A DNA stretch of 64,000 bases. Source: Sandaracinus amylolyticus. GTDB taxonomy: Bacteria; Myxococcota_A; Polyangia; Polyangiales; Sandaracinaceae. A program made the translations under genes and the position numbers. Under the pieces are notes generated by a model, which was not told the DNA's origin, searched no databases, and saw only the letters and a list, made by a program, of their open reading frames with translations. Position 1 is the first letter of the stretch. Every line of letters starts with the position of its first letter. Positions 35,987 through 43,501 of this stretch are shown in pieces. The stretch spans positions 558,001 to 622,000 of the forward strand of contig NZ_CP011125.1 of NCBI RefSeq assembly GCF_000737325.1, written 5' to 3'.

Positions 35987-36880
35987 TCACGGCTCGAGCG
36001 CGATGTCTTCCTGCGGCGGCGGCGACTGACCGTCGAAGAGCACCTGCACGCCGCCGGGATCGACCGCGCCGGGCGGCTCGCCCACCGCGTCGATCGTCGT
36101 CGCGTAGTCGCGTCCCTCGGCGCCGATCGAGCTCGGCGGGTCGTACGTGCCGTTGCCGTTGGTGTCGATCCAGATCGCGACCTCGTAGCGCTCGCGCAGC
36201 TCGATGAGGTTCTCCTCGCGGCGCACCAGCATGTCGTTCGTGTCGGGGATCGCGCCGAGCACGTAGACGAGCACGGTCTCGAAGCCGCCCTCTTCGAGCG
36301 GGCGCCGCACGTGCACTTCCATCCGCCGTCCGGCGAACTGCGACATGTTGCCGAACGCGGCGCGCACCGGCAGCGCACCGCGCGGCAGCGGCGCGCCTTG
36401 CGCGAGATCGACGAAGTCGACGTCGTGCTGGTACGAGACCGTTCCGTCGGCCTGGAGCATCAGGCGCCACTGGTGGTCCTCGCAGCCCTCGGGCGCGCGC
36501 GGACACGGGTCGTACATGCGGTTGCCGTTGAGGTCCGCGACGAGATCGACCTCGTGGTTGCCGTCGAGGACGGTGCACGGCAGCGGGATCTGGAGGTTCG
36601 CCTCGCCGAGCGGATCGAGCACCGCGCGCGCGACGGTGCGCCGCACGCGCGCCGCGCCGCTGCCCTCGATGCGCACCAGGTTCGCGACCGTGAGGTTGTC
36701 GAGGTGCGCGTTCATGTCGGTCAGATCGAGCCGCATGTCGACGCGCGACGATCCGAGATCGTTGCCGCACACCAGCGGCTCGGCGCGCTCCTCGAAGTCA
36801 CCCGAGGTGATCGCGGTGCACCCCGGACCGACGCTCGCCATCGCGAGCACGATCGTCACGAAACGGAGCAGACGCATCAT
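35987..36880 (-). CDS. Lipoprotein with Asp-rich loops, unknown function
   Basis: The 297-residue protein begins MMRLLRFVTIVLAMASVGPG followed by CTAI, a lipoprotein signal (lipobox GPGC). The body is beta-rich with Ca-like loops NGNRMYDP and DTNGNGTYDP. It starts 2 bases after the stop of the TPR gene upstream on the same strand, so they form an operon. It may be a surface-exposed partner of that protein. No catalytic motif is seen. Confidence 0.78.
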   Translation of the reverse strand: MMRLLRFVTIVLAMASVGPGCTAITSGDFEERAEPLVCGNDLGSSRVDMRLDLTDMNAHLDNLTVANLVRIEGSGAARVRRTVARAVLDPLGEANLQIPLPCTVLDGNHEVDLVADLNGNRMYDPCPRAPEGCEDHQWRLMLQADGTVSYQHDVDFVDLAQGAPLPRGALPVRAAFGNMSQFAGRRMEVHVRRPLEEGGFETVLVYVLGAIPDTNDMLVRREENLIELRERYEVAIWIDTNGNGTYDPPSSIGAEGRDYATTIDAVGEPPGAVDPGGVQVLFDGQSPPPQEDIALEP

Positions 36881-36882
36881 CG

Positions 36883-37761
36883 TCAGAAATCCCCTCGCAC
36901 CGCGACGAAGCAGCCCTCGCCGGTGCACGCCGCGCTCACCGGCGGCGTCTCGATCGCCTCGGTGCGCGGCCCGAGCACGAGGCCCAGCACGAGCCCGGTC
37001 ACCGCGGCCGCGGCGCCCGTCACGAGCAGCACGTCGGTCGTGATCGCGAGCGCCTCGATCGTGCTCTGTCGTCCCTCGACGTCGCTGCCTGCCGGGCAGA
37101 GCTGCAGCGGACAGTCCTCGTCGAGCGCGCTGCGCTCGCCGAGCGCGACCGCGCCGGTCACGATCCCCGCGACGATCAGCGCGCCACCGCCGCTCATCAC
37201 GATCCACGGCCACGTCTCGCCCGGGATCTCGCGATAGCGCGGGCGCCCCGCTTCTTCGGCCTGACGTCGCGCCTCTTCGGCCTGACGTCGCGCCTCGTCG
37301 GTCTCGGCCTGGGCGCGCGCCTCGGCCTCGCGACGCTCCGCGAGCCCGCGCTCGAGCGCCGCGAGACGCGCCTCGAGCAGCGCGCGATCGGGGATCTCCT
37401 CGACCTGCGCGAGGTATCCGCGCAGCGTGCGGATCGCGTTCTCGTCGTCGCGCGCGTCGCGGTACGCGAGGTACGCATTGAAGAGCAGCTGACCGCGCCC
37501 CGAGAGCCCGTACGCGCGCTCGAACTCGCTCGCGGCGTCCGCGAACCGGCCCTGCTCGTAGTACTGGCGACCGAGCCGGAACGCGCCGCGCGCGCGCTCG
37601 TCGTTCATGTCGCCCTCGGTCGTCGTCGCCTGCGACATCGACTCGCTGCCACCCCCACCGCCCTGCGGTGGCTGTGCCGACGCTCGCGTCGTCGGCGCGA
37701 GCGCGCACGCCGCAGCGATCAGCGCGCTCGCCAGCAGGGTTCCGCGTCGTCGTCGATCCAA
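36883..37761 (-). CDS. Exported TPR/coiled-coil membrane protein
   Basis: The protein has a signal peptide (DRRRRGTLLASALIAAACAL, cleaved near RASAQ), a TPR pair around AFRLGRQYYEQGRFADAASE, a charged coiled coil (EARLAALERGLAERREAEA onward, with a repeated RRQAEEA), and two membrane helices near the C-terminus. I chose the TTG at 37761 because GGAGGAG lies 3 bases before it and it gives a normal signal peptide (292 residues). An ATG at 37824 would add 21 residues. It is directly followed by the lipoprotein gene. Confidence 0.75.
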   Translation of the reverse strand: MDRRRRGTLLASALIAAACALAPTTRASAQPPQGGGGGSESMSQATTTEGDMNDERARGAFRLGRQYYEQGRFADAASEFERAYGLSGRGQLLFNAYLAYRDARDDENAIRTLRGYLAQVEEIPDRALLEARLAALERGLAERREAEARAQAETDEARRQAEEARRQAEEAGRPRYREIPGETWPWIVMSGGGALIVAGIVTGAVALGERSALDEDCPLQLCPAGSDVEGRQSTIEALAITTDVLLVTGAAAAVTGLVLGLVLGPRTEAIETPPVSAACTGEGCFVAVRGDF

Positions 37762-37861
37762 AGCTCCTCCATGCGCCGCGAAGGCTCGCGCGATGCTACC
37801 GCAGACGGGCGCGAACGATCGCATTCCCCGCCCGAACGTACGAGTCGGCGCGCGAGACGGA

Positions 37862-39772
37862 TCACTCGGGCCCGGGGCACGTCCACTCGACGCCGACGCG
37901 CGTGAGCCTCGGCGCGCCGAGGCTCGCGCTCACCGCGAGCGTCACGCGCACCTCGATCACGCCTCCCTCGGGCAGCGCGAGCGGGAAGGGCGCCGCGTCA
38001 TCGGGGATCGTGCCGAGCGAAATCCACGGCGCGCTCGCGAGCGACGCGACGTCGGACGCGTGGCGCACCTCGATCGCGATCGTGCCGTGGGTGCCGGGAT
38101 CGCCCGCGACGTGCACGTTCACCCAGCTCGTCGTCACGTCCGCGCCGCAGCCGTCGAACACGCGCTGCGCGCTGGCGCGCGGCACGGGCGCCCCGAAGAG
38201 CTGCAGGCCCGCGAGGTCGCCCTGTGTGTGCGGCGACGCGCCCACCGGCACCTGCGCGCCGGCGATCGCGTCCTCCACGTCGACGCGCGTCGCCACGCCG
38301 AGCCCCGCGCCGCCACCTGCTCCGCTGATCGCCCACACGTGCCCCAGCCCGTCTGCGCCGATCCCGATCGAGTCCACCGGCGCGACGTCGTCGAGCGCGA
38401 GCGAGCGCGTCGCGACCACGCGAAGCGGATCGAGCGAGAGCCGCGACACGCGCCCTCCGGTGTGCGCGACCCACAGATCCGCGCCGTCGAACCCCGCGCC
38501 GCGCGGCGACGGCTCGGTGCGGATCGTCGACCAACGCGACGTGCGCGGGTCGTGGATCGTCACCGAGTCGCACGAGAAGCCCGTCATCGCGATGCGACCC
38601 TCGCCATCGATCGCCATCCCGTAGAGCAGCCAGCACGCGAGCGGCACCTCGACGATCTCGAGGCTCGGCGGATCGGCGCTCGGATCGATCCGCGCGAGCC
38701 AGCCGTCGCGCGAGATCGCCCAGAGCCGACCCCACGGATCGAACGCCGCGGAGTAGGGCGAGAACCCCGGCGTCTCGACCCGCTGGATCACGTCGCCGCG
38801 CAGCCCGTCCACCTCGACGAACGCTTGTCCGTCGTGCAGCCCGATCCACGCGTCACCGCCCGACACGCCGTCGAGCCCGCGATCTCCGTCGATCGCGATC
38901 GCACGCGCGACCTCGCGCGCTCCGCCGATGATCGTGCTCGCGAGCACGCACTCGTCGCTGCCCCACGCGCGCACGTCCTCGGGCGACGCGGAGGTCTCGA
39001 TCGTCCCGCTCGCGTCGCGGTCCACGCAGCGCGCGCGATCCCCCGCGACGCGCACGACGCTCGGCACGCCGTCGAACGCGCGGTTCGCCACCCACGCGTC
39101 GCCGTTCCAGTCGACCGAGACGCGGCTCGGCTCGAGCGCGACCGCATCGCGCTCACCGGTCGCGTACCGCGCGGTCTCGCGCGCTTCGATCGCATCGATG
39201 CGCGAGACGGTCGCCTCCGCGCTGTTCACGGCCCACACGGTCGCGCTCGATCGCTCTTCGCGCGCGAGCGTGAGCTCGCCGAGGCCCGTGACGACGAGAC
39301 CTCCGCCCGCTTCGTCGAACGGCTCGCCCCAGAGCTCGCCGGTGCACGACGCAGTGCACCCACCGCACGGGCTGCGCACGCCTTCGTCGGCGAGCCCGTC
39401 GCAGTCCTGGTCGAGCGTGTCGCAGCGCTCGCGCGACGGCCCCTGCGAGCCGTCGCAGAGCCCCCAGTGCTGCGCGACGCAGCGCGTGCGCCCGGTGCGA
39501 CACTCGCCGACGCCGGCGAGCTCGCTCGGACCGGGGAAGCAGTCGGTGACGCTCCCGATCAGGCACGGACAGCCGGTCGCGGTGGGATCGACCGTGCAAT
39601 CGGGCGCGGGGACCGCGTCGCAGTCCTCTCCGCGCGCGGCGTTGCCGTCGTCGCAGTCGGGCCCGGCCTCGCAGTGCGTGCCGAGGCCGTCGAGGTCCTC
39701 GTCGACGCAGGGTGGCGAGCCGTCGCATCCGAGCGCGAGCAGCAGCGCGAGCACGCGCGCGAAGCGACGCAT
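37862..39772 (-). CDS. Lipoprotein with MopE-like Cys/Asp repeats and beta-propeller
   Basis: The 636-residue product begins MRRFARVLALLLALGCDGSP, a lipoprotein signal. Residues 20-140 hold MopE-like metal-binding repeats (VDEDLDGLGTHC, DQDCDGLADEG). The rest is a likely beta-propeller with repeated 'W.a....v.ri' units (DPWGRLWAISRDGWLARID, DAWVANRAFDGVPSVVRV), as in streptogramin-lyase-like folds. A surface or secreted role is likely. The ATG at 39772 directly precedes the signal; the longer frame is rejected. Confidence 0.82.
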   Translation of the reverse strand: MRRFARVLALLLALGCDGSPPCVDEDLDGLGTHCEAGPDCDDGNAARGEDCDAVPAPDCTVDPTATGCPCLIGSVTDCFPGPSELAGVGECRTGRTRCVAQHWGLCDGSQGPSRERCDTLDQDCDGLADEGVRSPCGGCTASCTGELWGEPFDEAGGGLVVTGLGELTLAREERSSATVWAVNSAEATVSRIDAIEARETARYATGERDAVALEPSRVSVDWNGDAWVANRAFDGVPSVVRVAGDRARCVDRDASGTIETSASPEDVRAWGSDECVLASTIIGGAREVARAIAIDGDRGLDGVSGGDAWIGLHDGQAFVEVDGLRGDVIQRVETPGFSPYSAAFDPWGRLWAISRDGWLARIDPSADPPSLEIVEVPLACWLLYGMAIDGEGRIAMTGFSCDSVTIHDPRTSRWSTIRTEPSPRGAGFDGADLWVAHTGGRVSRLSLDPLRVVATRSLALDDVAPVDSIGIGADGLGHVWAISGAGGGAGLGVATRVDVEDAIAGAQVPVGASPHTQGDLAGLQLFGAPVPRASAQRVFDGCGADVTTSWVNVHVAGDPGTHGTIAIEVRHASDVASLASAPWISLGTIPDDAAPFPLALPEGGVIEVRVTLAVSASLGAPRLTRVGVEWTCPGPE

Positions 39773-39835
39773 CGCTCCGGAGCATAGCGCCCGGGCGTCT
39801 TGTCCGCGCCGACCTCGGCCTGCTACGACGGCGCG

Positions 39836-40879
39836 GTGAAGGTCGTCCTCACCGGGGCCACCGGGTTCATCGGCGGCGCGATCGCGCGCCGGCTCCTCGA
39901 TCGCGGTGACGAGCTGACCGTCCTCGCGCGCGATCCATCGGCGGCGGCGTCGCTCGCGCAGCGCGGCGCGAACGTCGCGACGGGCTCGCTCCTCGATCCC
40001 AACGCGATCGCGCGGGCGGCGCGCGGCGCGGACGTGCTGGTGCACGCGGCGGGCATCCCTTCGCCGCGGGCCTCGGCGCGTGCGCTGCGATGGACGCTGG
40101 TGGCGGGCACCGAGAACGTGCTGTCGGCGGCGCGACACGCCGGTCTCGAGCGAGTGGTCACCATCTCGAGCGCCGACGTGACGCTCGCGAACGTCGATCG
40201 CGTGCACTGGGACGAGAAGCGCGATCTCGCGCAGCTGCCGATCGGCGAGCGCGCGCGCGCGCTCCGTCTCGCGGAGGAGATCGCGCTGAGCACGAGCGAC
40301 GCCGAGCTCGCGGTGACCGCGTTGCGTCCCGGCTGGGTGTGGGGCCCGGGTGATCTCTCGACGCTGCCCGAGCTGGTGCGCGAAGCACGAAGCGGTGGGA
40401 TCCGCATGTTCGGTGACGGCCGCAACCTGGTCGCGACGACGTACGTCGACACGCTCGCCGACGCGGTGATCGCCGCAGCGCGCGCGCCCGGAGCGCCGGG
40501 CCAGGCGTACTACGTCGGCGACCCGGAATTCCTGGAGCTCCGCGAGTTCCTCCAGCAGCTCTCGCGCACGCTCACGCTGCCGGCGCCGCGCCCGGGGCCG
40601 CCGTTCGCGCTCGTGTACCCGCTCGCGGTGCTGCGCGCGGGACGCGGCGGCGCGACGCTGCCCGAGGAGATCCTCCGCCGCGCGCGCAGCACGCTGTTCG
40701 ACGTGCAGAAGGCGATCGCGGAGCTCGACTTCCGCGCGACGATCTCGGTGGACGAGGGTATGAAGCGCCTGTCGTCGTGGGTGAACGAGGTCGGCGGGCT
40801 CGACGCTGTGCTCGCGAAGGCGCGCCCGCTGCCCGACGAGGCGACGCTCGAGCGCGAGGCGAGCGCCGCCGGCGCGTGA
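39836..40879 (+). CDS. NAD(P)-dependent epimerase/dehydratase, extended SDR family
   Basis: The 347-residue protein opens with the nucleotide-binding motif VLTGATGFIGGAIA and has DVLVHAAGIPSP and ALRPGWVWGPGD, typical of extended SDRs such as 3-beta-HSD-like enzymes. The usual YxxxK is not clear: LPIGERARALRLAEE stands where it is expected, so activity may be changed. The GTG at 39836 directly precedes the fold; a TTG at 39800 is possible. It diverges from the MopE-like lipoprotein gene by 63 bases. Confidence 0.82.
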   Translation: MKVVLTGATGFIGGAIARRLLDRGDELTVLARDPSAAASLAQRGANVATGSLLDPNAIARAARGADVLVHAAGIPSPRASARALRWTLVAGTENVLSAARHAGLERVVTISSADVTLANVDRVHWDEKRDLAQLPIGERARALRLAEEIALSTSDAELAVTALRPGWVWGPGDLSTLPELVREARSGGIRMFGDGRNLVATTYVDTLADAVIAAARAPGAPGQAYYVGDPEFLELREFLQQLSRTLTLPAPRPGPPFALVYPLAVLRAGRGGATLPEEILRRARSTLFDVQKAIAELDFRATISVDEGMKRLSSWVNEVGGLDAVLAKARPLPDEATLEREASAAGA

Positions 40880-40935
40880 TCGCTCTTGCCCCGGCGCGCG
40901 CCCCGTACTACGAAGGGCGCTCCGAATTCGTTCGG

Positions 40936-41026
40936 CTCATGGCCTCGCCAACGCTGGCCCGTCAACCCTGCCAGGCCCGGAAGGGAGCAACAGTCGCGGT
41001 GACCAGCGTGTGGCGGGGCCCTCTGT
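40936..41026 (+). ncRNA. ffs: Signal recognition particle RNA (4.5S)
   Basis: The core CCAGGCCCGGAAGGGAGCA is the Ffh-binding domain of bacterial SRP RNA. The ends pair: GGCCTCGCCA (41941-type position 40941-40950) with TGGCGGGGCC (41011-41020). A T7 run (41026-41032) follows as terminator. The RNA targets signal-bearing ribosomes to the membrane. The exact ends are uncertain by a few bases. Confidence 0.92.
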
Positions 41027-41032
41027 TTTTTT

Positions 41033-41547
41033 GAGGAGGGGGCCCCCGACGCTGCGCCGGTCGTGGCGGGTTGGCGGTGGGGTGCCGCGCTGGGCGGATC
41101 TCGGCGGGTGAGGTCGTGCCCCTCGAGCGCGTGGGGCCCCAGCCCCACGCGCGATCTCGGGACGGCGGCCTGGCCGATGCTCGGCTCGCGCGGAGCGCAT
41201 CGCTTCGCTCGCGCGGAGAGCGCATCGCTTCGCTCGCGCGGAGAGCGCATCGCTTCGCTCGCGCGGAGAGCGCATCGCTTCGCTCGCGCGGAGAGCGCAT
41301 CGTTTCGCTCGCGCGGAGAGCGCATCGCTTCGCTCGCGCGGAGAGCGCATCGCTTCGCTCGCGCGGAGCGCATCGCTTCGCTCGCGCGGAGCGCATCGCT
41401 TCGCTCGCGCCGCGCGCATCCGCGAGCATCGCGGTCGCTCATCCGCGAGGCATCGCTTCGCTCCGCGCTGCGTCGCTCGCGCGACGTGTGCAGCGTTTCG
41501 GAGCCAAAAACAGTTCGGGGCTGAGCGATGACTCGCTCAGCCCCGAA
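41033..41547. other. Gap between SRP RNA and tRNA-Arg with a tandem repeat
   Basis: No gene is supported. The region holds the 23/25-bp tandem repeat (41188-41406) and, at its end, the tRNA-Arg terminator. Several overlapping long frames exist only because the repeat lacks stops. Confidence 0.6.
41188..41406. repeat. 23/25-bp tandem repeat, nine units
   Basis: Nine head-to-tail units start with GCGCGGAG and end CATCGCTTCGCTC. Unit 1 (41188) and the last two (41361, 41384) are 23 bp; the six from 41211 to 41360 are 25 bp with an extra AG. One copy (41286) has CGTTTCGCTC. GAGCG and CGCTC form an inverted pair inside each unit. There are no spacers, so it is not CRISPR. Confidence 0.85.

Positions 41548-41548
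<1 letters not shown>
41502..41548 (-). terminator. Intrinsic terminator of tRNA-Arg
   Basis: A perfect 16-bp stem (41513-41528 with 41533-41548) and TGAC loop is followed on the minus strand by TGTTTTTGGC. It begins directly at the tRNA 3' end. Confidence 0.8.
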
Positions 41549-41621
<73 letters not shown>

Positions 41622-41634
41622 TGAAGGGGCGCGA

Positions 41635-41662
41635 ACTCTAGCGAGATGGACAGGTTTGTCAA
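41635..41662 (-). promoter_or_regulatory. Promoter of tRNA-Arg
   Basis: TTGACA (complement of 41657-41662), 16 bases, TAGAGT (complement of 41635-41640), ending 13 bases before the tRNA 5' end. Confidence 0.65.
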
Positions 41663-41703
41663 ACTCGCTCTTCGATTTTCTTTTCGAGCTCGCGCTCTTC
41701 GGA

Positions 41704-41791
41704 CGGAGAGGGCGGGATTCGAACCCGCGGTACCCTTTTGGAGTACTCTCGCTTAGCAAGCGAGTGCCTTAGGCCACTCGGCCACCTCTCC
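41704..41791 (-). tRNA. tRNA-Ser (anticodon GCT)
   Basis: 88-base class II tRNA on the minus strand with a long variable arm. Acceptor GGAGAGG/CCTCTCC, anticodon stem CTCGC/GCGAG with loop TTGCTAA (GCT), T-loop TTCGAAT, discriminator G. It reads AGC and AGU. Confidence 0.95.
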
Positions 41792-41832
41792 GGCGGCGGG
41801 TCTCCGCCGCTCCCGCGTTCGCGGGAATCGCG

Positions 41833-41861
41833 TTATTAGCCGCGCGGTGTGGTCGTGTCAA
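41833..41861 (-). promoter_or_regulatory. Promoter of tRNA-Ser(GCT)
   Basis: TTGACA (complement of 41856-41861), 17 bases, TAATAA (complement of 41833-41838). This is the best sigma70-type promoter in the window. It leaves a leader of about 35 bases before the tRNA. Confidence 0.75.
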
Positions 41862-41888
41862 ACGACGTGCGCGCTATGCTGCGCCGCG

Positions 41889-42464
41889 ATGATTCGACTC
41901 TCGATCGCGGCACTGATCGCCTCCGCGTGCGCGCTGCTCGGGGTGCCACGCGCGCATGCGTGCTCGTGCGTGGAGACGCCCTTCGAGCAGCTCGCCGCCG
42001 AAGCCGACGCGATCTTCGAAGGACGTGTGGCCTCGATCGAGCCCGCAGGAGAGATGCACGTGCGCGTGCGGCTCGACGTGGTGCAGACCTGGCGCGAGGC
42101 GAACGCGGAGCACGTCGAGGTCCGCACCGCGTCGCAGTCCGCGGCGTGTGGTGTCCACTTCGAGGTCGGGCGCTCGTACCTCGTGCTCGCCGAGCGAGCC
42201 GATGGCGAGTGGACCGCGTCCCTCTGTGGCGGCACCCGCGCGATGGAGGATGCCGACGACGAGCGTCTCTCACTCGGGTCCGGCGTGATCCCGGTCGACA
42301 TCGAGGACGAAGAGACCGCGTCCACGGAGCAGCATCCGCAGACGCTCCCGCCGCGCGGGGGCGGGTGCGCGGGGTGCGCGATCACCTCGCCCGCAGGCTC
42401 GCCGATCGCCCCGGCAATCGCGCTCGTGATCGCGATGTGGATGCGACGACGACGAATTCGTTGA
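41889..42464 (+). CDS. TIMP/NTR-like exported protein with MYXO-CTERM sorting tail
   Basis: The 191-residue protein has a signal peptide cleaved before CSC (HACSCVETPFEQLAAEADAI). The domain then follows the netrin/TIMP pattern: Cys-x-Cys at the new N-terminus, AIFEGRVASIE, ACGVHFEVGRSYLVLAE and SLCGGTRAM. The C-terminus has GGGCAGCAITS, a hydrophobic segment and RRRRIR, the layout of the MYXO-CTERM signal for surface anchoring in myxobacteria. The ATG at 41889 precedes the signal. Its stop overlaps the -35 box of tRNA-Ser(CGA). The partner protease, if any, is unknown. Confidence 0.8.
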   Translation: MIRLSIAALIASACALLGVPRAHACSCVETPFEQLAAEADAIFEGRVASIEPAGEMHVRVRLDVVQTWREANAEHVEVRTASQSAACGVHFEVGRSYLVLAERADGEWTASLCGGTRAMEDADDERLSLGSGVIPVDIEDEETASTEQHPQTLPPRGGGCAGCAITSPAGSPIAPAIALVIAMWMRRRRIR

Positions 42465-42488
42465 CAGCATTCGACCTCGCGCTACAAC
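42461..42488 (+). promoter_or_regulatory. Promoter of tRNA-Ser(CGA)
   Basis: TTGACA at 42461-42466, 16 bases, TACAAC at 42483-42488, 7 bases before the tRNA. Confidence 0.6.
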
Positions 42489-42495
42489 CGCCGGC

Positions 42496-42582
42496 GGAGA
42501 GCTGGCCGAGTGGTCGAAGGCGCCTGATTCGAAATCAGGTGTGCCCGTGAGGGTACCGTGGGTTCGAATCCCACGCTCTCCG
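42496..42582 (+). tRNA. tRNA-Ser (anticodon CGA)
   Basis: 87-base class II tRNA. Acceptor GGAGAGC/GCTCTCC, anticodon stem CCTGA/TCAGG with loop TTCGAAA (CGA), long variable arm, T-loop TTCGAAT, discriminator G. It reads UCG. Confidence 0.95.
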
Positions 42583-42628
42583 CTGTGACGCCGCGCTGCA
42601 CGTGAGTCTGCGCGGGAGCGAGCTCCGG

Positions 42629-42662
42629 GCGCGGCCCTCTGTCGAGAGATGAGGGGCCGCGC
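42629..42662 (+). terminator. Terminator of tRNA-Ser(CGA)
   Basis: GCGCGGCCCTC (42629-42639) pairs with GAGGGGCCGCGC (42651-42662) apart from one bulged G, followed by TTTG. Confidence 0.6.
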
Positions 42663-42791
42663 TTTGCGTATCTGGCGCTCTATGGATCCGGCGCGCGATG
42701 TTTCTGCGCCGGACGCCGGAGCTGGCGCGCGGTCTCCACGTGTGGTCGCGCGACGGCCTCGAGAGCTCGAGGTTCTTTGCATGCGATCCCG

Positions 42792-42878
42792 GGAGAGGTG
42801 ACCGAGTGGTCGAAGGTGCACGATTGGAAATCGTGTGTACTGGAGACAGTACCGCGGGTTCGAATCCCGCCCTCTCCG
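42792..42878 (+). tRNA. tRNA-Ser (anticodon GGA)
   Basis: 87-base class II tRNA. Acceptor GGAGAGG/CCTCTCC, anticodon stem CACGA/TCGTG with loop TTGGAAA (GGA), long variable arm, T-loop TTCGAAT, discriminator G. It reads UCC and UCU. I see no clear promoter before it. Confidence 0.95.
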
Positions 42879-42931
42879 TTCTTCCGTTCCGCGCCTGATC
42901 GTCTCCGCCGACTGCGCTATCCCCGCTGCGG

Positions 42932-43501
42932 ATGACCGACTCCGGCGACGCGCTTCCGTGCTCCGACGTCGACGCCTCGTTCATGCGCGAGGCGATCGCC
43001 GAGGCGCGTCTCGCCGAGGCGAAGGGCGAGGTCCCGGTCGGCTGCGTGATCGTGCTCGAAGGCGCGATCGTCGGGCGCGGGCACAACCTGCGCGAGACGA
43101 TGCAGGACCCGACCGCGCACGCCGAGATGATCGCGCTGCGCCAGGCGGCATCGACGATCGGGAGCTGGCGCCTCGAGCACGCGATCGCGTACGTGACGCT
43201 CGAGCCGTGCCCGATGTGCGCCGGCGCGCTCGTGAACGCGCGCGTCGCGCGCGTGGTCTACGGCGCCGACGATCCGAAGGCGGGCGCGACCACGACGCTC
43301 TACACGATCGGCAGCGATCCCCGGCTCAACCACCGGTTCGTGCTCGTGCCGCAGGTGCTCGGCGGCGAGTGCGGCGCGCTCCTCACCGACTTCTTCGGCC
43401 GCATCCGCGCTGCGCGTCGTGCCGCGCGCGCGGGCATCACGCCTGACGTCCCGCCGCCGCCCGCGAAGCCTCGCCGCGATCAGGAGCCCGAGGGCGGGTA
43501 G
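42932..43501 (+). CDS. tadA: tRNA adenosine(34) deaminase
   Basis: The 189-residue zinc enzyme converts A34 to inosine in tRNA-Arg(ACG). The active site is HAE (H63, E65) and PCPMC (C93, C96), and FFGRIRAARR resembles the usual TadA end. An extra 17 residues at the N-terminus and a Pro/Arg-rich tail go beyond the core. It starts 54 bases after tRNA-Ser(GGA) and lies 1.3 kb from the tRNA-Arg(ACG) gene. Its last 22 bases overlap the convergent kinase gene. Confidence 0.95.
   Translation: MTDSGDALPCSDVDASFMREAIAEARLAEAKGEVPVGCVIVLEGAIVGRGHNLRETMQDPTAHAEMIALRQAASTIGSWRLEHAIAYVTLEPCPMCAGALVNARVARVVYGADDPKAGATTTLYTIGSDPRLNHRFVLVPQVLGGECGALLTDFFGRIRAARRAARAGITPDVPPPPAKPRRDQEPEGG

Noticed and set aside
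41188..41406. CRISPR array
   Set aside because: Units are contiguous without unique spacers and no cas genes are near.
40962..41524. Proteins encoded in the SRP RNA/repeat gap
   Set aside because: All frames are repeats of short peptides from the tandem array and have no start signals.
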